Positions 27,982 through 36,723 of a stretch of 64,000 bases of DNA are shown here, piece by piece. The notes below the pieces were generated by a model that was not told the DNA's origin, searched no databases, and saw nothing but the letters and a program-made list of their open reading frames with translations. Every line of letters begins with the position of its first letter. Position 1 is the first letter of the stretch. The position numbers and the translations under genes were made by a program. Origin of the DNA: Pelagomonas calceolata (taxonomy: Eukaryota > Sar > Pelagophyceae > Pelagomonadales > Pelagomonadaceae); assembly GCA_918797485.1 (NCBI GenBank), contig CAKKNE010000002.1, forward strand, positions 4,120,501-4,184,500. Direction: 5' to 3'.

Positions 27982-30549
27982 ATGAGGAGCCCACTCCCCC
28001 TGCTCCTGGCTGCGGCGGCCGCCGGCGCGGCCACCGTGGAGGTCCGCTTCACGGCGGACTTCACGGACGCGGTGACCTCCACCAGCAGCACGTCCTGCCG
28101 CGGCGGCGCCTACCGCGCGCACGCGCTCAACGTCGCCAGCAGCGCCGACGCGCTCCTGCGCATCGAGGGCGGGGGCGTGGCCAAGGCCTGCGGAACCGAC
28201 GCAAGATGCGCCCAAGTCTTCGCCGCGATGGGCTACGACGCCTGGGCGCTGAACGCCGCCGACGTCGCGTCGGGGTCCCTCCAGACATTCGTCAATGCCG
28301 CCGGCAGCAAGCCCGTGGCCTCGAACTACGACGAGGTCTACACGACGACCTTCGCCGACCTCGGCGGCGCCGTCCTGCTGGCGCTGTCGGCGACAAGTAC
28401 TGCCACGTACCGCAAGGGGCTCGAGGTCGGCTGGGCCGACGCGCTCGCGGCCGGCGCGAGCCTCGACGATATCGTCGTGCTCTGCGTGTCCGGCATCTCG
28501 CAACCCGACATCGACGCGTTCGGCGCGAGCAGCGCCGCGGACGCCGTGCGCAAGATCGCCGAGGAAAACACGGAGGTCGACATTGTGATCGCGACGGGTA
28601 TCTCCTCCGACCTGCCGTCGGCAGAGGAGCGGACGAACCACTTGAATCAGAGGGTTCTGATCGTGTCCGCCGACGCGGACACCTCCGTCGCGAAGTTCAC
28701 GTTCGACATGTCCGACGTCTCCCCGGCGTCGGCGGCGGCGGTCGCGTCCGGGACATGTTCGTCGTCGTACCAGGACACGTTCGTCAAGGGCATCATCGAC
28801 GGCGACGTCGACACCGTCCAGGTCGCGATGCTCTGCGAGGACAGCGTCGCCGGGCGCGAGGAGTGCGACGCGGGGCGCGCGGCGATCGACGCGATCAACG
28901 ACAAGAACGATGGTTATTTCGACGACCTGCTACCCCTCACGAAGCTGCAGCCCTCGATCGTGGAGTTCCAAAGCTGCGGCGACAACGGCGCACGGACCGC
29001 GTGGCAGTCACTTCCTGTAACTCCCGTGGCCTCGATCGGGCCCGGCGCCACCTCGTGCGTCAAGTCCGTGACATCAACCACCAACCGGGACTTCCTGGGC
29101 CAGCCGGACGACCACCAACCAGTCGTCCTCTCGGAGTCGTCGACGGCCACGCCCGTCAGCGATCGATCTCAATACCCGAACCTCGTCCGGCTGAGCAGCT
29201 CCGAGCGCATCGTGAACGTCGCCCTGTCGGCGGTCACCAACTATTATGGCTGGGACCGGATCGCCGTCGTCTACGAGGTCTCGGACTCGTGGGCCCGGGA
29301 CGCGGCGCGGATATTTAGCGAGAACGTCAACTCGGTGGTTGGCGACCGCTGCACGTCGACCTACTGCCCGACGGAAGACGAGGCGGGTCACGACGGGCCC
29401 AAGACGGGCATCCGTTTCGATAAGACCACGCACTGGTCCGGCTGGCACAAGTACTGCGCCGGCGAATCGTCGAGGACCTGCTCCAGCGACGCCGACTGCG
29501 TCGGCGCCGACACGTGCGACGACACGCTCCGGCCTGAGGCGGCCGACGAGATCCTCAGGGAGCTGGAAGCCAACGACGCCAAGATCATCTATGTGGCGAT
29601 GCACCCCAGAGACCAGAAAGTACTTTTCGAGTGCATCAAGGAGACCGGCATGATGCATGGCGCCGGCCACGCGATCCTCAGTGGGTGGCTCTCGGAGGGT
29701 ATCTTCTTGAACGACGACGGGACGACGAACGCAGCAGCCGTGGAGGGTGCCCGGGGCGTCATCATCGCCATGGAGAAGGCCGTGACGACCGGCAGCGTCG
29801 CGCAGGACTTCATCGCCCACCGCACGCCCCGCCTCGACGAGAGCGTGTGCACAGGCGACCAGATCGCCGGAATGTACTGCGACGTCGACGGCGACGGCGG
29901 GACCATCGGCGGCTACGGGCCGTTCGTCGTAGACACGGTTTATACGCTGGCGAAGGGGCTCGACAGCCTGACGAGCATCACCCGCCAGGACCCCGATTCG
30001 GTCTACGCGGCGATCGCGGGCCTCGGTTCGTTCGAGAGCTTCTCGGGCGACGTGACCCTGGATGGCAACAACGAACGCCTGGGGTCGATGACGATCGTGA
30101 ATCTGCAGCTCGTGACGAGCAACCAGACGTCGCGGCGCCTCGGCGTGCCGCTCAGCGCGACGAGCGCGGATTTTGTCCCCGTGGGCACGATCGTCGACGG
30201 CGTGTTCAGCCCGATCGCGGGCGTGGACGTCATCTTCCCGGGCGGCACGACGGACGTGCCCTGCGACCCGTGCCCGGAGGACAAACACAAGAGCAAGGTG
30301 GACACCGGCCTCGCCGTCGGCCTCGGCTGCGGCTTCGGCGCCCTCATCCTGCTCATGGCCGGCGTGTGGTACCACCACTCAAAAAAGCTCAACAAGGACC
30401 TGGCCAAGGTCCGCGCGGATTTGCAGGACTTCAAGGACTCCGTCGTCGGCGTGAAGGTTGCGGTGAGGGACTACGTGCCCAAGGCCGTGTCGACGGGCGA
30501 CGCCGGGACGGCCGCGGCCAACGCCGTCCAGGGCGCGACGTGGTACTGA
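27982..30549 (+). CDS. Receptor-like ectodomain + TM; same frame continues past TGA into WWE-SH3-PARP
   Basis: 855 residues to the TGA at 30547-30549. A signal peptide (MRSPLPLLLAAAAAGAATVE) is followed by a segment resembling a degenerate 5'-nucleotidase/calcineurin fold (VFAAMGYDAWALNAADVASG; VDIVIATG), then a type-1 periplasmic-binding/ANF-receptor fold (YGWDRIAVVYEVSDSWARDA). One TM helix lies at about 777-796 (VGLGCGFGALILLMAGVWYH), then a cytosolic coiled linker. The frame does not shift at the stop: the next residues are the start of a WWE domain, and the TGA stands where WWE domains carry a conserved Trp (preceded by WY, followed by KE). Most simply this and the next entry are one gene with read-through, a nonsense change, an unseen intron, or a sequence error. 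Confidence 0.75.
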   Translation: MRSPLPLLLAAAAAGAATVEVRFTADFTDAVTSTSSTSCRGGAYRAHALNVASSADALLRIEGGGVAKACGTDARCAQVFAAMGYDAWALNAADVASGSLQTFVNAAGSKPVASNYDEVYTTTFADLGGAVLLALSATSTATYRKGLEVGWADALAAGASLDDIVVLCVSGISQPDIDAFGASSAADAVRKIAEENTEVDIVIATGISSDLPSAEERTNHLNQRVLIVSADADTSVAKFTFDMSDVSPASAAAVASGTCSSSYQDTFVKGIIDGDVDTVQVAMLCEDSVAGREECDAGRAAIDAINDKNDGYFDDLLPLTKLQPSIVEFQSCGDNGARTAWQSLPVTPVASIGPGATSCVKSVTSTTNRDFLGQPDDHQPVVLSESSTATPVSDRSQYPNLVRLSSSERIVNVALSAVTNYYGWDRIAVVYEVSDSWARDAARIFSENVNSVVGDRCTSTYCPTEDEAGHDGPKTGIRFDKTTHWSGWHKYCAGESSRTCSSDADCVGADTCDDTLRPEAADEILRELEANDAKIIYVAMHPRDQKVLFECIKETGMMHGAGHAILSGWLSEGIFLNDDGTTNAAAVEGARGVIIAMEKAVTTGSVAQDFIAHRTPRLDESVCTGDQIAGMYCDVDGDGGTIGGYGPFVVDTVYTLAKGLDSLTSITRQDPDSVYAAIAGLGSFESFSGDVTLDGNNERLGSMTIVNLQLVTSNQTSRRLGVPLSATSADFVPVGTIVDGVFSPIAGVDVIFPGGTTDVPCDPCPEDKHKSKVDTGLAVGLGCGFGALILLMAGVWYHHSKKLNKDLAKVRADLQDFKDSVVGVKVAVRDYVPKAVSTGDAGTAAANAVQGATWY

Positions 30550-32170
30550 AAGGAGACGGAAGCGAACATCACGCGGCACGACGTCGCGCTGGTCAAGCCG
30601 CCGTGCTGGGTCGCGTATCCTCCCGACGTCCAGCGGCAGCTCGAGCAGGCCTTCGAGAGCAATTTACCTAGGGTCCAGACGGGGCCCAACTACTCTGTTG
30701 AGTTGGGGACCATGCAGCAGGTGAACGCGCGGAGCGGGTTCAAGCGCGACGTCTTAAGGGACGTCTCATCAGCCTCGCAAAAATCAACGAGACCGAGCGA
30801 AAAGGCAAATACAGAAGTGCGGCCCGACGAATTGTTGGGAGAGGACGCCCTGCTCCTGCGCAAGGGCTCGATGATCCAGATCAAGGACCAGCGGAAAGAC
30901 GGCTGGGCCTACGGGACTGTTGTCCTGAACAAAGGAGACGAGAGTAAAGATAGACGGTTCCTCGAGGACGGCATCTCGCTGTCGGCGGGCTGGTTTCCCC
31001 TCGCGTGTACGGACGTGCCGTCCGTCGATCAACTCGGCGAGCTCCAGAAGCTGCTCGGCGGCGCGGGCGACTCGGCGCTCGATCCGCCGAAGTACTGGGG
31101 CCAGGTGAAGGACCCGCTCATGGCCGAGTACTTTCCGCTGCAGCAAGGAAGCGAGGAGTACCAGCGCGTCTACGACGCCATCAACCTGACGACGGGGCCG
31201 CAGCAGCTCAGGATCCACTCCATCGAGCGGGTGCAGAACATTAGTTTGTGGCAGTCGTACTGCGTGAAGAAGAGCGCCACGGTCGCGCGCGAAAAGGACC
31301 CCGTGGCGGCGGAGCGCAAGTACGTGCGCAATTGGTCGAGAGCTGTGTGGAAATCAACCAGTGAGTTGGCTGCCTGGAATTTTCACGCCATCGAGCAGAC
31401 GCAGCTACGGAGAAAATATCGCGTCGATGGCGTGGGGCGCGACCGAAATTTGATTTCCACACAGGCTCTTCCACGGGTGCGGCCCCGACGTCGTCGATAA
31501 GATCCTCCAGCAGGGATTCAACCGCTCCTTCTGCGGCAAGAACGCGACGTTCTACGGCAAGGGCGTCTACTTCGCGCGCGACGCGAGTTATAGTACGTAT
31601 CCACTCTACTCGCCCGCCGACGGGCGCGGGTTGCAGACCATCTTCGCCGTGCGCGTCGTCGTCGGCGCGTGGTCCAAGGGCGTCAAAGACGCGCTGACGC
31701 CCGACGTGCGCGACGCGAGGCGCAACCTCCTCTACGACACGACCGTCGACAACATGGCCGACCCGAGCATCTTCGTGACCTACCACGACGCCCAGGCCTA
31801 CCCCGAGTACCGGATCCGCTTCACGCAGTCGAATCCGGCGCAGGGCCACCCGCAGGCCGGCCAGAAGCGCCCCGCCGGCTACAAGCCGAATTTGCTCGAG
31901 GGCGTCGAGGACGTCAAGCCGCGGGCGTCGTCGATCGACGCGCAACCACAACAACAACCACAACAACAACAACCGCAGCGGGTGGCCCCGGCCCCCGTGC
32001 CCCAGCCCGTCGCTCAGCCCGTCGCTCAGCGCCAGCAGTTCATGGTCCAGATTCCCGCGGGCGTCGCGCCGGGCGCGGTGATGACGGTGAGAGCTCCCGA
32101 CGGGCGGCTCTTGCAGGTGCAAGTACCGGCCGGAGCTGTACCTGGTAGCACGATACAAGTTGCGGCCTAG
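30550..32170 (+). CDS. WWE - SH3-like - PARP catalytic domain protein (downstream half of receptor-PARP)
   Basis: Two exons: up to 31346 and 31465-32170, joined across the introner in phase 2. The first ATG (30703) lies inside the WWE domain, so this part cannot be a complete gene by itself. WWE: CWVAYPPDVQRQLEQAF, then VELGTMQQVNA. SH3-like: ALLLRKGSMIQIKD, GWAYGTVV, AGWFPLA. PARP: EYQRVYDAI, RVQNISLWQSY, then across the intron AVLFHGCG, GKGVYFARDASYS, DPSIFVTYHD, YPEYRIRF. The triad would be H-Y-I, typical of mono-ADP-ribosyltransferases such as TIPARP/PARP14. A Gln/Pro linker and a small domain (VQIPAGVAPGAVMTVRAPDG) often seen in algal proteins end it. Confidence 0.85.
31347..31464 (+). 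mobile_element. Introner-like intron A (118 nt) with terminal inverted repeats
   Basis: Removing 31347-31464 (GT...AG) joins codons for WSRAV to LFHGCG and restores the PARP domain in frame. CTGTGTGGAAATCAA at 31343-31357 is the exact reverse complement of 31450-31464, so 15-bp inverted repeats sit at the borders and supply both splice sites. The last ~85 nt match intron B near 39.2 kb. An inner inverted repeat CACGCCATCGA/TCGATGGCGTG is also present. No clear target-site duplication is visible. Confidence 0.85.
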
Positions 32171-32301
32171 CTTCTACCCGCCCGCCGCGCGGCGGGCCAC
32201 TGTCCAATGTTCTCAATTCCAATTCCACCCTTTTTCCTCTTGCTAAGCCTTTTTCTGAGTTTGAACGACTCGGATGTTGTATACAGGTTTTTACACACAA
32301 A

Positions 32302-32823
32302 TCAGTACGACGTGCCCCCGAGGCCGCAGCGGCTCTCGAGGCACGCGAGCGCCTCGCTCGCACCCTTCTGCTTGTAGTGGAGGTATGCCCAGCGGTTCGT
32401 CGTCTCGCAGTCGATGGATTGGATTTTGTCGCATCCGCCGGCCCGCGTGATGTAGGAGGCGAACGCCCACTCGCAGACGCACCAATGCTGCACCGGACAG
32501 AGTCCTCGCTTGCCGTCGCACTGCATGTAATCGTCGCACCAGTTCGGCTGGCCCGTCACCTCGCAGAAGTTGCCGCCGTCGACGCTATCCATCTCTATGC
32601 ATATGTGGTGCGAGCCCGCGTCGTCGACGCGGTCAGTGCACGTGCCTTCGCGCGTGAACCCAGTCAACGCCATGCCCGGGCCGCTACACTTCTTCAGCGG
32701 CGCACCGTAGACGTTCAGGTAGCGGTCCGACCGCGTGTCGTTGTCGTTCTCCGTATGCACGTCGAGTCGGCTGCGCTGCGCCGAAACGCTCAGTGCGAGC
32801 AGGATGAGGGTTTTGACAGTCAT
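32302..32823 (-). CDS. Secreted DUF2237-like protein
   Basis: 173 residues from ATG 32823; the frame is open upstream, but this Met begins a clean signal peptide (MTVKTLILLALSVSAQ). The body matches DUF2237 in order: LNVYGAPLKKCS, LTGFTREGTCTD, DDAGSHHICIEM, then a Cys-bearing middle, WCVCEWAFASYITRAGGC and a final Trp/His block. Twelve or so Cys residues suggest disulfides in the secretory pathway. DUF2237 proteins are common small bacterial proteins of unknown function; a secreted, Cys-rich form is unusual. Its 3' end is 131 bp from the PARP gene end. Confidence 0.7.
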   Translation of the reverse strand: MTVKTLILLALSVSAQRSRLDVHTENDNDTRSDRYLNVYGAPLKKCSGPGMALTGFTREGTCTDRVDDAGSHHICIEMDSVDGGNFCEVTGQPNWCDDYMQCDGKRGLCPVQHWCVCEWAFASYITRAGGCDKIQSIDCETTNRWAYLHYKQKGASEALACLESRCGLGGTSY

Positions 32824-33025
32824 AATCGCTTTCCGGTGAGAGTTCGTGTGTCTGACTGGGTTTGCTCTCTCTGACTCTGATGCCCTGTGCTCACGCGTGG
32901 GCAAGTTAGCGATGGAAATTATCACGCTCTACGTTACGAGAGAGCAAGCGACGCTCGCTTTTAGTACTGATGCTGCGTGCAAGCCAAATTGCTTACACTG
33001 CCATACACACAAGTCAAATAATCGC

Positions 33026-33048
33026 GCTAGCGCGTGTAAGACACTAGC
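33026..33048. promoter_or_regulatory. Dispersed palindrome copy 5
   Basis: 23 bp; GCTAGCGC-GTGTAA-GACACTAGC. Between divergent genes: 53 bp from the J-dynamin start and 203 bp from the DUF2237 start. Confidence 0.8.
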
Positions 33049-33100
33049 AAACTATCACCTTGGAGATCACTAGCTCTATTCAGGCTGCCCGACGGGTACC

Positions 33101-35491
33101 ATGGATGATCAGGCGATGGATGCTGAAGCAGCAGCTATCTTGCGGCAAGAGGCAACTGCGTACGATGTGTTGGGCGTCGATCCGCGCGCAGATGCCAATG
33201 CTATCAGACGAGCTTATCACAATCGAAGTATGCGGTGGCATCCGGACAGGTGCAACCACGCCCGCAGGACGGAGGTTATGCAGCGTATCAATAGCTCCTA
33301 TGAATCGGTAAGGGACGAGGCTCGCCGAGCAAACTACGACGAGTCGCTCAGGGCCGCGGCGCGGCGCGCGCGCCGGAACCGAGATTCGCCATGGATCGGT
33401 GCGACAATGCGCAACGGCGCGTACGGCCGATTGATGGAGTTCGTTGCGAAGGTCGACCGTGACGGTGTGTTCGAAATGACGCTCCCCACCATCGTGGTGG
33501 TTGGCCTCGAAAGTCACGGGAAGAGCTCGCTCATGGAGCGGCTTGCCCTACGCGACGTGTTCCCGCGTGGGGTGGGCTTCGTGACCAGAATGCCCATTTT
33601 GCTGAAATTGCGCCAGGTTAACTTCGAGAACTCGGTCGGCATCCGCCTGATCCGCCTGAGCGGCTCGAGTGTCGTAGAGGAAGTCGAAGAAGAAAAGAAG
33701 TTTTACGACATCGGCCAGCGCAACTTTGCGGAGGTCGTCGCTGAGAAGATGCAGCAGTTTATCTCGCAGAGGGGCGGAGGTAGCGGCGACATGCAGGTCG
33801 TTATTGACCATAGGATTGAGATCGAGATCCGTGCCGCGGACCTGGTCGACATCGACCTCTTAGATCTTCCGGGCATCGTGAGCATGCCGAAGGATGTTGC
33901 CGAAGCATCGCTGCGACTGACGCGCGAGTTTCTGCAGAGAGACGACACGCTGGCGCTGTGCGTTATCGATGATCTTTTGCCGGCCGTCAGATCGTCCCAG
34001 GCACTGGGCGAGATCGGGCGAGTCGACGGCCTGGGGGCACGCACCATCGTGGTGCTCACGAAGGTCGACATGTTGCAGGGTCCATCGTCGCAGCAGAACC
34101 CGGCCCGCCTGGCGCATCGCCTGGCAAACCCGGCCACAACGGTCGGCTTTGCGCCCAAGGCATTCATCCCCGTCATCAATCGTGGCGAAGACGACGGAAG
34201 GTCGCTCTCAGATACGCTCGACGCCGAGGAGGCGACCTTCGCGGAGTGGAAGAGGACAACTCCAGAACTGCCCGCTGCCGACCACTTGGGCCTCACGGGA
34301 GTCCTCAAATCTCTCAATTCGCTCATCGAGGAACATATTCGCCAAAAGTGGCTACCTCATCAGCTCGAGAAAGCAACACGTCGACTGCAGGTGGTTCGGG
34401 ATGAAATCGACTCGCTTGGCGCGCTGTCTGTGTCAAGAGAGCTCTTCCTTGATCGTTTATGTGAAGTGGTGAGTGAGAAGCTGGCAGAGTTGGACTTGAA
34501 AAATGGTAGCAGCAATCCCGAGATGAAATTCTACTATGATTGGATGGCAAAATTGAACTTTCCAGCTGATATACCACGGGGGGGCGGTCGATTTAATCGT
34601 GTTCGTCGCCGTATGCGGGCGAAGGCCATTTGGAAACTCATCGTGGAAAGCGTGCCTAGTGAGGACTTGGTACGAAAACTGATCAGCTTGGCACTTTCAG
34701 ATTCTCAGTTGCCGGTCAAGATGGACCGTTTCGACCCGAGTATCGGCCGCACGCTGTGCGCATACGCGATGAATAACAACGCCGAAATTGAAACGCTCGC
34801 CAACTTAGGCTTCCGTGAACATTGTTACAGTGAACCGCTGGATGACTATCAGTATCATAATCATGCTGCAGCTGCTGACTCGCGAATTAGGGAAGAGGCC
34901 AAGGATGCGGTCCTCGAACACGTCTTCATGCCATTGGTTGAACGGTCCTTTTGGTCGGGTCTCCAGCTCGATCTTCAGGAGAGCCCTCAATCGCGGGATC
35001 GGCGGAACCACCTCCTCGCTCAGGACGCGGCCCTGGTGCGGCTCATTGATGAGCTGAACCGGTTCCGCGACGGTCAACACTCTAACGCGCAGGCGCCAGC
35101 AGGTGACGGTGGGTCACCAGCAGGCGCCGGACGGGCAACACCTACGGACTCCTCGGGGCGGCGGCGTAACTCGGGGCGGCGGCGTCATCCAAGGGGCAAC
35201 CCGCCGCAATCGCCTTTTGGCCAGTCCAGTTCGACGTTTGGCGGCGGTTCGCCATTTGGAGGCGCCTCGCCCGCTCCCTCCGGCTTCACAGATGCCAGTG
35301 GCGGATTCACATTTGGTCATGGTGGCCCTACATTTAGCGCGTCTCCATCTGCCGCCGCGCCGCCCGCGCCTGGGCCCGCCGCAAGTTTCTCCTTCGGCGC
35401 TACCGCGCCCGCCCCCGCGCCCGGTTTCTCCTTCGGCGCCGCCCCGCCCGCGCCCCCACCCGCCGCCCCTTTCTCCTTCGGGCCCCGATAG
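33101..35491 (+). CDS. J domain - dynamin GTPase - FG-repeat protein
   Basis: 796 residues. A J domain at about 19-82 has the Hsp70-stimulating HPD (RWHPDR). A dynamin-type GTPase follows: P-loop GLESHGKSS at about 135-143, switch region Thr in GFVTRMP, DLPG in DLLDLPGIV, and TKVD in VVLTKVDML; a helical stalk-like region reaches about 690. The last 90 residues contain seven FG dipeptides, four as FxFG (FTFG, FSFG three times), with Ser/Pro/Ala spacers exactly like FG nucleoporins. No PH domain or TM helix is seen. A role in nuclear-envelope or pore remodelling with an Hsp70 partner is inferred. Third codon positions look less GC-rich than in neighbouring genes. Confidence 0.88.
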   Translation: MDDQAMDAEAAAILRQEATAYDVLGVDPRADANAIRRAYHNRSMRWHPDRCNHARRTEVMQRINSSYESVRDEARRANYDESLRAAARRARRNRDSPWIGATMRNGAYGRLMEFVAKVDRDGVFEMTLPTIVVVGLESHGKSSLMERLALRDVFPRGVGFVTRMPILLKLRQVNFENSVGIRLIRLSGSSVVEEVEEEKKFYDIGQRNFAEVVAEKMQQFISQRGGGSGDMQVVIDHRIEIEIRAADLVDIDLLDLPGIVSMPKDVAEASLRLTREFLQRDDTLALCVIDDLLPAVRSSQALGEIGRVDGLGARTIVVLTKVDMLQGPSSQQNPARLAHRLANPATTVGFAPKAFIPVINRGEDDGRSLSDTLDAEEATFAEWKRTTPELPAADHLGLTGVLKSLNSLIEEHIRQKWLPHQLEKATRRLQVVRDEIDSLGALSVSRELFLDRLCEVVSEKLAELDLKNGSSNPEMKFYYDWMAKLNFPADIPRGGGRFNRVRRRMRAKAIWKLIVESVPSEDLVRKLISLALSDSQLPVKMDRFDPSIGRTLCAYAMNNNAEIETLANLGFREHCYSEPLDDYQYHNHAAAADSRIREEAKDAVLEHVFMPLVERSFWSGLQLDLQESPQSRDRRNHLLAQDAALVRLIDELNRFRDGQHSNAQAPAGDGGSPAGAGRATPTDSSGRRRNSGRRRHPRGNPPQSPFGQSSSTFGGGSPFGGASPAPSGFTDASGGFTFGHGGPTFSASPSAAAPPAPGPAASFSFGATAPAPAPGFSFGAAPPAPPPAAPFSFGPR

Positions 35492-35564
35492 GTAAGCGCC
35501 CAAGAGCAGCGGCTACGTACAGTTAAACGGGGGGCGGCGGCGGGGGGAACTTGTGTGGGGGGAG

Positions 35565-35693
35565 CTACTCCAGGTAGACGCGGACGGCCTCGTACTGCAG
35601 GTTCCGGACGGCCTCCGCGGCCGCGCCCGTCAGCGCCGGGCCGTCGACGGTGGTCTTGGCGCCGTCGTCGTCCTTGGACGCCAGGAGCTCCAT
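35565..35693 (-). CDS. Short GC3-rich coding exon, 42 codons, parent gene unclear
   Basis: From ATG 35693 to TAG 35565-35567 nearly every codon ends in G or C (MELLASKDDDGAKTTVDGPA, then 22 more ending VRVYLE), a pattern seen only in real exons here. It may be a tiny gene or the last exon of the WW gene just upstream on the same strand: CTAG sequences at about 35705-35730 could serve as acceptors. Family not recognised. Confidence 0.45.
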   Translation of the reverse strand: MELLASKDDDGAKTTVDGPALTGAAAEAVRNLQYEAVRVYLE

Positions 35694-35760
35694 CTTGACA
35701 TGATACTAGCGTTGACTCGGACATACTAGCTCCTCCAGAGAGAAGTACAATAAACCAACA

Positions 35761-36723
35761 TTACACAACGCTCTCGCCGCGGCGGTCGTCCTCGTCGTCG
35801 CTACTACCATCGCCGAACTCGTCGAAGAAGCCCAGGGACGCGGGCGCCTCGGTCCGCGGCGGGTGGAGGATGGGCCCCTTCCACGAGTCGAGCGACCCCA
35901 GGGCCGCGTCATAGAAGCCGTCGTCCGCGAGGGCGCAGCGACCCAGGGAGAAGGCCCAGAACCGCCGCGGGTCCACGTTTCCAAAAATAGTGGGGAGCGG
36001 TTGTATACACCAGTCGCCGTCGTCGTCGAGGGGCATATTCCTGTACACAACAAAGGCCATGCCGGGGACGAGTAACGATAGAGCCGACACGAGGAAGAGG
36101 CAGCCCTCCCGCAGGTACGCGCCCGCCTTGGCCGACACGCGGCCGCCGGCGTCGCAGTCGCAGCCCCGACTTACACAGACGAGGACGCTCAGGACGTACA
36201 ACAATAGGGAACCGAGCAGGTAGCCGGGGCAGCGGCACAGCGCCTCGAGGCACGCCGCCGGCTGCTCGCAGCAGGCCACCTCCATTACCAAAGCGATGCG
36301 ATCGCAGACGCGGTCGCAGCCTTCGAGTTTAGTCCGCCGGTGGCGCTCGACGGTCCGCAGCATGCCCTTCTTCTTCCAGTTCCGCGCGAGCGCCGCGTCC
36401 TCGGCCTTGTCGTCCGTGTACACCTCGCCATCATCAAAATCACTCTGCCGGAAGACGTCCGCGCTCGTCGGCGAGACCATCTCGAGCTCGACCGGTGGCG
36501 CGGGCGCTCGCGGCGAGGCTGATACGGGCCGCTCACCTCTCAAAGCCGCGCGCGCCTGCTCGGCCGCCGAGCCGGCCCAGCGCGACTCGCCCGTGCTCGG
36601 GTTGTACAGATACGAACAGCCCGTCGCCGGGTCCGTGAAGGTCTCCCAGGTGTCGCTTTGCGCGGCGACTTTTGTGGGGAGGAGCATGGAGCGCACCACC
36701 GCTGCTGCTCCGAGTTCGGCCAT
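35761..36723 (-). CDS. WW-domain protein with two membrane helices
   Basis: 320 residues from ATG 36723; the frame is open upstream, but that part lacks coding character and holds an introner-like relic. A WW domain is at about 25-50 (DTWETFTDPATGCSYLYNPS, ending RW), which binds Pro-rich ligands. Hydrophobic helices lie at about 168-184 (YLLGSLLLYVLSVLVCV) and 209-227 (LFLVSALSLLVPGMAFVVY), separated by a Cys-containing loop. The C-terminus is acidic (DGSSDDEDDRRGES). Function unknown; a membrane adaptor is plausible. Confidence 0.7.
   Translation of the reverse strand: MAELGAAAVVRSMLLPTKVAAQSDTWETFTDPATGCSYLYNPSTGESRWAGSAAEQARAALRGERPVSASPRAPAPPVELEMVSPTSADVFRQSDFDDGEVYTDDKAEDAALARNWKKKGMLRTVERHRRTKLEGCDRVCDRIALVMEVACCEQPAACLEALCRCPGYLLGSLLLYVLSVLVCVSRGCDCDAGGRVSAKAGAYLREGCLFLVSALSLLVPGMAFVVYRNMPLDDDGDWCIQPLPTIFGNVDPRRFWAFSLGRCALADDGFYDAALGSLDSWKGPILHPPRTEAPASLGFFDEFGDGSSDDEDDRRGESVV

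Noticed and set aside
29074-30378. 434-codon open frame on the minus strand opposite the receptor gene
   Set aside because: High-GC sequence keeps antisense frames open; the product is His/Arg/Val-rich with no motif, while the plus strand has a signal peptide, receptor fold and TM helix.
30547-30549. TGA as a reassigned sense codon or selenocysteine
   Set aside because: TGA ends several ordinary genes here, so it is not reassigned. Selenocysteine normally replaces Cys, not a WWE Trp, and no SECIS element could be identified. Read-through or error remain open.
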